Program-made: the position numbers and the translations under genes
The notes under the pieces: generated by a model
What the model was told of the DNA's origin: nothing
Database searches by the model: none
Seen by the model: only the letters and a program-made list of their open reading frames with translations
Shown here: in pieces, positions 6,324 through 12,015 of the stretch
How positions within the stretch are numbered: the first letter of the stretch is position 1
Layout: each line of letters opens with the position of its first letter
Assembly (NCBI GenBank): GCA_002392705.1
Contig: DGHP01000075.1
Location: 1-12,015 of the forward strand
Reading direction: 5' to 3'
DNA from: Lachnospiraceae bacterium UBA3845
Lineage (GTDB): Bacteria > Bacillota > Clostridia > Lachnospirales > Lachnospiraceae
DNA length: 12,015 nucleotides

Positions 6324-7814
6324 ATGACACAAAATCAGACTGCTTCGGTCTTTCAGTCCGAAGAATTCGCGCAGATGCTCCGGGACGCCGGGTCCATGGC
6401 CCTGCCGCCCGAAGAGGACTGCTCCGAGCGCCAGGCCTGGTATATCCGCAAGGCGCAGGAACTGGTCCGGGAGAGGGAACTTTCCGCGGGCAGGAAACTG
6501 ACTGCCTGCGTGGTCACCTTCGGCTGCCAGATGAATGAGCGGGATTCGGAAAAGCTGCGCGGGATCCTGCGCCTTGCCGGCTATGCGGATACAGACAGCG
6601 AGGATGCGGATTTCGTCCTCTACAATACCTGTACGGTCCGCGAGAACGCCAATGTGCGCGTCTACGGCCGTCTGGGATCCCTGACTTCCTTCCGGAAGAA
6701 GAATCCCGGAATGATCATTGCCCTGTGCGGCTGCATGATGCAGGAAAAGGAAGCGGTTCAGAAGATCCGGGAAAGCTTCCGATATGTAAATCTTGTCTTC
6801 GGAACCCATAATCTGCACCGTTTCGCAGAGCTTCTGGTTTCCGCCCTCATGGCGGAAAAAGGAGAGCAGATCATACAGATTGCCGATAAAGCCGATGGAA
6901 TCGTGGAAAACCTCCCTGCGGAGAGGACCTATCCCTTCAAGAGCGGCGTGAATATTATGTTCGGCTGCAATAATTTCTGCACCTACTGCATCGTCCCCTA
7001 TGTGAGGGGGAGGGAGATCAGCAGAAAACCCGGGGATATCCTGCGTGAGATCGAACAGCTCGCAGGTGACGGCGTCCTGGAGGTCATGCTGCTGGGCCAG
7101 AATGTGAATTCCTACGGGAAGGGGCTTGACACAGCCTGTTCCTTTGCTGAGCTTCTGAAAGAGGTGGAGAAGATAGAAGGGATCAGGCGGATCCGCTTCA
7201 TGACCAGCCACCCGAAGGATCTGGGGGATGATCTGATCGAAGTGATGAGAGATTCCGAAAAGATCAGCCATCACCTCCATCTGCCTCTTCAGTCGGGCTC
7301 CAGCCGTCTGCTGAAGAAGATGAACCGCCATTATACAAAGGAATCCTATCTGGAACTGGTTGAGAGGATCCGCCGGCAGATACCGGACATATCCCTGACA
7401 ACCGATCTGATTGTCGGCTTCCCCGGAGAGACGGAGGAGGACTTCCTGGAGACGGTGGATGTGGTGCGCCGGGTGCGCTATGACTCCGCATTTACCTTTA
7501 TCTACTCGAAGCGAAGCGGAACCCCGGCGGCTGTTATGCCGGACCAGGTTCCCGACGATCTGGTCCATGAACGCTTTGACCGCCTTCTGGCCGAGGTCCA
7601 GACCATCGGCAGGGAGCAGTCCGCGCGTTTTGAAGGTCAGGTGAAAAGTGTCCTGGTCGAGCAGAGAAACCGGCAGGATCCCTCCCTTGTCACCGGACGC
7701 ATCCTGAACAATCTGGTCGTCCATTTCCCCGGCGATGAGAGCCTGATCGGGAAAATCACGGACGTGAAACTCAAAAAATGCCAGGGTTTTTATTACATAG
7801 GCGAGCGGGTCTGA
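6324..7814 (+). CDS. miaB: tRNA-2-methylthio-N6-dimethylallyladenosine synthase MiaB
   Basis: MiaB is a radical-SAM methylthiotransferase that converts i6A37 to ms2i6A37 in tRNAs reading UNN codons, using two 4Fe-4S clusters. From the ATG at 6324 the product is 496 residues, within the usual range. After a poorly conserved N-terminal extension of about 60 residues, the UPF0004 domain supplies C68 (FGCQMN), C103 (NTCTVR) and C137 (CGCMMQ). The radical-SAM cluster motif CNNFCTYC gives C215, C219 and C222. LLGQNVNSYG and the C-terminal TRAM RNA-binding region, roughly the last 65 residues, are also present. An in-frame TTG at 6303 would add seven residues. I prefer 6324 because neither start has a clear ribosome-binding site and ATG is the commoner codon. 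The gene has its own promoter and a terminator hairpin overlapping its final codons. The miaB-mutS-mutL order is common in Firmicutes. Confidence 0.96.
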   Translation: MTQNQTASVFQSEEFAQMLRDAGSMALPPEEDCSERQAWYIRKAQELVRERELSAGRKLTACVVTFGCQMNERDSEKLRGILRLAGYADTDSEDADFVLYNTCTVRENANVRVYGRLGSLTSFRKKNPGMIIALCGCMMQEKEAVQKIRESFRYVNLVFGTHNLHRFAELLVSALMAEKGEQIIQIADKADGIVENLPAERTYPFKSGVNIMFGCNNFCTYCIVPYVRGREISRKPGDILREIEQLAGDGVLEVMLLGQNVNSYGKGLDTACSFAELLKEVEKIEGIRRIRFMTSHPKDLGDDLIEVMRDSEKISHHLHLPLQSGSSRLLKKMNRHYTKESYLELVERIRRQIPDISLTTDLIVGFPGETEEDFLETVDVVRRVRYDSAFTFIYSKRSGTPAAVMPDQVPDDLVHERFDRLLAEVQTIGREQSARFEGQVKSVLVEQRNRQDPSLVTGRILNNLVVHFPGDESLIGKITDVKLKKCQGFYYIGERV

Positions 7815-7830
7815 TGCACCCGCTCTTTTT
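7803..7830 (+). terminator. Intrinsic terminator enclosing the miaB stop codon
   Basis: GAGCGGGT (7803-7810) and ACCCGCTC (7818-7825) form a perfect 8-bp GC-rich stem with a 7-nt loop, followed directly by five T (7826-7830). This is a textbook intrinsic terminator. The miaB stop codon (7812-7814) lies in the loop, and the 5' arm encodes the last residues of MiaB. mutS starts only 16 nt beyond the U-tract, leaving no room for a promoter between them. Confidence 0.8.
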
Positions 7831-7846
7831 CAGAAAGAGATAAAGT

Positions 7847-10522
7847 ATGCTGATCGATGAGATCGATGTTTCAAAACTGTCGCCGATGATGAAACTGTAT
7901 GTCGAGACCAGGAAAGAGTATGCGGACTGTATCCTCTTTTACCGTCTCGGCGATTTTTATGAGATGTTCTTCGACGACGCCGTCCTGGTCTCCAGAGAGC
8001 TGGAGATCACGCTCACAGGGAAGGACTGCGGACTGGAAGAGCGCGCGCCCATGTGCGGAGTTCCCTACCATGCCGTGGACAACTATCTGAACCGGCTGGT
8101 GGCAAAGGGATATAAGGTCGCGATCTGCGAACAGGTCGAAGATCCGAAGCTGGCAAAGGGACTGGTGAAGAGGGAGGTCATCCGGATCGCCACCCCCGGA
8201 ACCATACTGGATACATCCGCCCTGGACGCCTCCCGGAATAATTATCTGATGAGCATCGTCTGTGTGGCGGACCGTTTCGGGATCGCGACCGTGGATATCA
8301 GCACCGGTGATTTTCTGGTTACGGAGGCGGACTCCCGAAGGCGGCTGCGCGACGAGATTGTACGTTATCAGCCTGCGGAGATTATCGGGAACAAGTCTCT
8401 GGAGCTGAGCGGCATCGATCTGGAAGAGATCAGGGAGACTACCGGCGCCGCCCTCTTTATCCTGGATTCCGACTATTTTGACGACGAGGCCTGCGGCCGG
8501 ATCCTGTCCGGCCATTTTCAGGGAAAAAACGCCCGGGAGCTGGGTCTGGAGAACATGAACTGCGGTATGATTGCCTGCGGGGCGGTTCTGCGCTATCTGA
8601 CGGAAACCCAGAAAACGGATCTGGGCAACCTGACTTCTCTCAGCCCCTATACCATCGGCAGGTTCATGGTGCTGGATTCCTTTACCAGAAGAAATCTCGA
8701 GCTGACGGAGACCCTGCGGGACAAGCAGAGAAAAGGATCCCTTCTCTGGGTCCTTGACCGCACGAAAACCGCCATGGGAGCCCGCATGCTGCGCTCGTTC
8801 ATCGAGCAGCCCCTGATCGAGGCGGATGAGATCGAGCAGCGTCTTGAGGCTGTCTCCGAGATGACCCGGAACGCCATCACCCGGGAAGAGATCCGGGAAT
8901 ATCTGCAGCCGGTCTACGATCTGGAGCGCCTGAGTTCCAGGATATCCTACCGCACCGCCAATCCGAGGGATCTGATCGCCTTCAGGACCTCCCTTGAGAT
9001 GGTGCCGGCCATACGGACCGCCCTGGGAGAATTCACCAGTCCGCTCCTTAAAAAGATCCGGGAGGATATGGATGAGCTTGCGGACCTGAAAGAGCTCATC
9101 TCAAAGTCCATTATTGACGATCCGCCCCTGGTGATCCGTGAAGGCGGCTTTATCAAGGACGGGTACAGCGAAGAGGTTGACCGTCTCAGGTCAGCCGGCA
9201 GGGACGGAAAAAGCTGGCTCGCGGACGTGGAAGCCAGAGAGCGGGAACGCACCGGGATCCAGAAGATGAAGCTGAAATACAATAAGGTCTTCGGCTACTA
9301 TCTGGAGGTGCCAAACAGTGCGAAGGATCTGGTCCCGGATGATTATATGCGCAAGCAGACCCTGGTCAACGCGGAGCGCTATATTACCCCGGAACTGAAG
9401 CAGCTGGAGGAGACCATTCTGGGCGCGGAGGACCGGCTGACATCCCTGGAGTATGACCTTTTTGTTGAAATCCGGGACAGAATCGCGGATAATACGGCCC
9501 GGATCCAGAAGACGGCCAGAGCCATCGCCGGGACGGACGTATTCGCCTCCCTGGCCTGCGTGGCGGAGCGGAACCGCTATGTCTGCCCGAAGATCAATGA
9601 CAGAGGCCTGATCGAAATCAGGGACGGCAGACATCCGGTCGTGGAGCAGATGGGCGGTTTCGACCAGTTCATTCCCAATGACACCTGCCTGGACAACCGC
9701 AAAAACCGGGTCAGCATCATCACCGGCCCCAATATGGCCGGCAAATCAACCTATATGCGCCAGACGGCCCTGATCGTCCTGATGGCCCAGATCGGCTCCT
9801 TCGTGCCGGCCAGGAGCGCCAGCATCGGCGTCGTGGACCGCATTTTCACCAGAGTCGGCGCTTCCGATGATCTGGCCAGCGGCCAGTCCACTTTCATGGT
9901 GGAGATGAACGAGGTGGCCAATATCCTGAAGCAGGCCACCAGGAATTCGCTGCTGATCCTGGATGAGATCGGCCGCGGCACCTCCACCTACGACGGGCTC
10001 TCGATCGCCTGGGCGGTCGTCGAGCATATCGCGAATACACGCCTTCTGGGGGCAAAAACCCTGTTCGCGACCCATTACCATGAGCTGACGGAGCTGGAGG
10101 GAAAGATCCCCGGCGTCAACAATTACTGCATCGCGGTCAAGGAGAAGGGGGATGACATCGTCTTCCTGCGCAGAATCGTCAGAGGCGGTGCGGACAAGAG
10201 CTACGGGATCCAGGTCGCGAAGCTCGCCGGTGTGCCGGATTCGGTGATCGAGCGGGCGAAGGAGCTGTCCGAGGAGCTTACGAACAACGATATCACGGAG
10301 AAAGTACAGCAGATTCAGGAGGAACCGGAGAAGAAGCACCGCCCGCACAGGGTCGACCAGGTGGACATGAACCAGATGACCCTCTTTGACACGGTGACCG
10401 ACGCCGATATCGTGCGGGAGCTGATGGAGATCGACGTGACGCACCTGACTCCGGTCGACGCCCTGAATACGGTATATGCCCTGCAGAACAAGCTGAAGAA
10501 CCGCTGGACGCCGCAGGGTTAA
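7847..10522 (+). CDS. mutS: DNA mismatch repair protein MutS
   Basis: MutS recognises base mismatches and small loops in newly replicated DNA and, with ATP, recruits MutL. The 891-residue product has all domains. The mismatch-binding domain carries GDFYE with F37 and E39, the wedge residues of the Phe-X-Glu motif. Connector, core and clamp regions follow without gaps. The ATPase domain has Walker A GPNMAGKST at 627-635, the DDLASGQSTFMVEMNE signature, and Walker B ILDEIGRG with D706 and E707. Near the C-terminus QMTLF at 843-847 matches a beta-clamp-binding motif, and the final 40 residues resemble the dimerisation/tetramerisation tail (HLTPVDALNTVY). The ATG at 7847 is supported by AAAGAG at 7834-7839. 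An in-frame ATG at 7886 lacks a binding site. The miaB terminator lies just upstream; mutL follows after 10 nt. Confidence 0.98.
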   Translation: MLIDEIDVSKLSPMMKLYVETRKEYADCILFYRLGDFYEMFFDDAVLVSRELEITLTGKDCGLEERAPMCGVPYHAVDNYLNRLVAKGYKVAICEQVEDPKLAKGLVKREVIRIATPGTILDTSALDASRNNYLMSIVCVADRFGIATVDISTGDFLVTEADSRRRLRDEIVRYQPAEIIGNKSLELSGIDLEEIRETTGAALFILDSDYFDDEACGRILSGHFQGKNARELGLENMNCGMIACGAVLRYLTETQKTDLGNLTSLSPYTIGRFMVLDSFTRRNLELTETLRDKQRKGSLLWVLDRTKTAMGARMLRSFIEQPLIEADEIEQRLEAVSEMTRNAITREEIREYLQPVYDLERLSSRISYRTANPRDLIAFRTSLEMVPAIRTALGEFTSPLLKKIREDMDELADLKELISKSIIDDPPLVIREGGFIKDGYSEEVDRLRSAGRDGKSWLADVEARERERTGIQKMKLKYNKVFGYYLEVPNSAKDLVPDDYMRKQTLVNAERYITPELKQLEETILGAEDRLTSLEYDLFVEIRDRIADNTARIQKTARAIAGTDVFASLACVAERNRYVCPKINDRGLIEIRDGRHPVVEQMGGFDQFIPNDTCLDNRKNRVSIITGPNMAGKSTYMRQTALIVLMAQIGSFVPARSASIGVVDRIFTRVGASDDLASGQSTFMVEMNEVANILKQATRNSLLILDEIGRGTSTYDGLSIAWAVVEHIANTRLLGAKTLFATHYHELTELEGKIPGVNNYCIAVKEKGDDIVFLRRIVRGGADKSYGIQVAKLAGVPDSVIERAKELSEELTNNDITEKVQQIQEEPEKKHRPHRVDQVDMNQMTLFDTVTDADIVRELMEIDVTHLTPVDALNTVYALQNKLKNRWTPQG

Positions 10523-10528
10523 AGGAGG
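10521..10528 (+). promoter_or_regulatory. Strong mutL ribosome-binding site overlapping the mutS stop
   Basis: AAAGGAGG shares its first two bases with the TAA stop of mutS (10520-10522) and lies 4 nt before the mutL ATG at 10533. This makes translational coupling of mutS and mutL likely. A second ATG at 10529 is out of frame with mutL. Confidence 0.8.
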
Positions 10529-10532
10529 ATGC

Positions 10533-12015
10533 ATGCCAGCTATCCATGTTCTGAAAAAAGAAACGATCGACCAGATCGCCGCCGGCGAGGTTGTGGAGCG
10601 TCCCTCATCCGTCGTGAAAGAGCTGACGGAAAACGCCATCGACGCGGGAGCCGTCGCCCTGACGGTTGAGATCAGGGACGGCGGTCTTTCCCTGATCCGC
10701 GTGACGGACAACGGCTGCGGGATCGAGGAGGAACAGGTCAGGACCGCCTTTCTGCGCCATGCGACCAGCAAGATCGAGACAGTTAAGGACCTGGAAGAGA
10801 TTCATTCCTTCGGATTCCGCGGAGAGGCCCTGTCCAGCATCGCGGCTGTGAGCAGGGTGGAACTCATCACAAAATGCGCCTCCTCCCTGACCGGAATCCG
10901 CTATGTCATCGAGGGCGGAGAGGAGAGCGTCTTTGAGGAAGTCGGGGCCCCGGACGGGAGCACATTCATCGTGCGCGACCTCTTTTACAATACGCCGGCG
11001 CGCCGCAAATTCCTCAAAAGCCCCCAGACGGAGGCCGGATATATTGCGGAGTTCTGCCAGAAGCTTGCCCTGTCGCACCCCTCCGTCAGCATCAAATTCA
11101 TGGCAAACGGCCAGACGAAGCTTGTGACAGGCGGAAACGGGCGGATGAAGGACGTGGTCTACGCCGTCTACGGAAGGGAGATCAGTTCTTCCATGATCGG
11201 GGTCAGCGCTTCGGACGAAGAAAGCGGCATGCGTCTGGATGGCTTTATCGGAAAGCCCGTGATCTCCCGCGGAAACCGCTCCTATGAGACCTTTTTTGTA
11301 AACGGGCGCCTGGTTCACAATAATATTCTGTCAAAAGCCGCAGAGGAGGGATATGAAACCTTCCTGATGCAGCACCGCTTCCCCTTCCTGATTCTCTCCC
11401 TTTCCCTGGACGGGACAAAGGTGGACGTCAATGTGCATCCCGCCAAAGCGCAGGTGCGTTTTTCGGACGGTCCCGGCGTTTTTGAATTTGTAAAGAAGAC
11501 CGTCCGGGATGCCCTCACCCACAGGGAACTGGTCATTGACGGCGGCGCGTCTGTGCCGGAAAAGACAGCTGCTGCGGGAAAGAAAGAAGAAAAATGGCCG
11601 GAGCCTTTTGAACAGATCCGCCGCTCAAAGCTGCCCGGCACTGACAGCCCCTACGGCCCGATGTACCCGGACGCGGAGGAGAGGCGGAAAGCCAGCACGG
11701 AGCGCATCGCCAGATCAGAGATCCTTAAGGAAGACGGAATCCTGACGCAGTACGCATCTTCAGGGGCGGCCGGAAGCGGAAAGGAAGCAGCGCAGGAGCG
11801 TGCAGTTACCAGGGAGGATGTAAGCGGCCTGCGCCTTCATGCAGGAGAAGGGAATCCGTTCGTCACGGAGATTCCGAAAGCGAAGCAGATCTCCATGTTT
11901 GCGCAGGATGAGCGGGGGAATCTGACCTTCGGAATGCAGGACTCCTGCGGACAGGGCATCGCAGAGCCGGCAGAGAAAAAAGCCGCCAAAGACACAGCAG
12001 AGCAGGAGGTCCGCG
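10533..12015 (+). CDS. mutL: DNA mismatch repair protein MutL, N-terminal part (runs off the window)
   Basis: MutL links mismatch recognition by MutS to strand removal. In bacteria without MutH its C-terminal domain is an endonuclease. The open frame gives 494 codons with no stop before the window end. The GHKL ATPase is intact: ELTENAIDAG with E33, N34 and D37, DNGCGI at 59-64, RHATSK at 75-80, and GFRGEAL at 94-100. NTPARRKFL, FVNGR and NVHPAK (300-305, with K305) complete the N-terminal region, which ends near residue 335. From there to 494 the sequence is low-complexity and rich in Ala, Glu, Lys and Gly, as expected for the linker. The endonuclease domain with its DQHA-type motif would be beyond the window. 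QISMF at 452-456 in the linker resembles a clamp-binding motif. The start is fixed by AAAGGAGG and by the conserved opening (IHVLKKETIDQIAAGEVVERP in homologues' position). Confidence 0.96.
   Translation, partial: MPAIHVLKKETIDQIAAGEVVERPSSVVKELTENAIDAGAVALTVEIRDGGLSLIRVTDNGCGIEEEQVRTAFLRHATSKIETVKDLEEIHSFGFRGEALSSIAAVSRVELITKCASSLTGIRYVIEGGEESVFEEVGAPDGSTFIVRDLFYNTPARRKFLKSPQTEAGYIAEFCQKLALSHPSVSIKFMANGQTKLVTGGNGRMKDVVYAVYGREISSSMIGVSASDEESGMRLDGFIGKPVISRGNRSYETFFVNGRLVHNNILSKAAEEGYETFLMQHRFPFLILSLSLDGTKVDVNVHPAKAQVRFSDGPGVFEFVKKTVRDALTHRELVIDGGASVPEKTAAAGKKEEKWPEPFEQIRRSKLPGTDSPYGPMYPDAEERRKASTERIARSEILKEDGILTQYASSGAAGSGKEAAQERAVTREDVSGLRLHAGEGNPFVTEIPKAKQISMFAQDERGNLTFGMQDSCGQGIAEPAEKKAAKDTAEQEVR

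Noticed and set aside
5970..7724. 584-codon open frame on the - strand across proB, the gap and miaB
   Set aside because: It runs antisense to two genes with unmistakable catalytic motifs and crosses the promoter and hairpin between them. Its product is rich in His, Gln and Asp with no recognisable domain, as expected of a shadow frame in GC-rich DNA.
9746..10771. 341-codon - strand frame across the mutS/mutL junction
   Set aside because: It is antisense to the MutS ATPase domain and the MutL ATP-binding motifs and has no recognisable domain, so it is a codon-bias shadow.
1..12015. A hidden mobile element, CRISPR array, defence system or natural-product cluster
   Set aside because: I looked for transposase, integrase, toxin-antitoxin and reverse-transcriptase proteins and for regularly spaced repeats, and found none. 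Every long + strand frame is a recognised housekeeping or envelope family.

Overview
The window reads as an ordinary chromosomal segment from a GC-rich member of the Clostridia, most likely Lachnospiraceae. The grounds are a PhoH-like ATPase followed by YbeY, a YerB-like DUF3048 protein, a SpoVB/YtgP-type flippase, a short ProB without a PUA domain, and the miaB-mutS-mutL order. The family assignment is inferred from gene content and protein style, not from a search. Every convincing gene is on the + strand. I see no tRNA, rRNA, CRISPR array, insertion sequence, prophage or defence gene.

Layout. Positions 1-666 hold the 3' part of an FGGY-family sugar kinase that starts outside the window. 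It is followed at 23 nt by phoH (690-1700), and 4 nt later by ybeY (1705-2205), a compact RNA-metabolism pair. A 149-nt gap follows with two inverted repeats and an eight-codon reading frame that overlaps the next start. That start opens a secreted or lipid-anchored DUF3048 protein (2355-3500). A strongly structured 169-nt gap precedes a 14-helix-type lipid-linked oligosaccharide flippase of the SpoVB/MurJ-like group (3670-5358). Closely linked to it is proB (5372-6193). A 130-nt gap carries a weak hairpin and the best promoter in the window. Then come miaB (6324-7814), mutS (7847-10522) and the first 494 codons of mutL (10533 to the window end, no stop reached).

Functional grouping. phoH-ybeY belongs to RNA processing and ribosome quality control. 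The DUF3048 protein and the flippase act at the envelope. proB makes the first proline-pathway intermediate, but proA is not beside it. miaB modifies tRNA adenosine 37, and mutS-mutL form the mismatch-repair recognition and matchmaking pair. Visible control points are the promoter before miaB, an intrinsic terminator wrapped around the miaB stop codon just before mutS, and a mutL ribosome-binding site that begins in the mutS stop codon.

I found no clearly novel multi-gene system. The observations most worth checking are small regulatory ones: the terminator whose loop contains the miaB stop, the mutually exclusive pairings in the flippase leader, and the coupled mini-ORF ahead of the DUF3048 gene.
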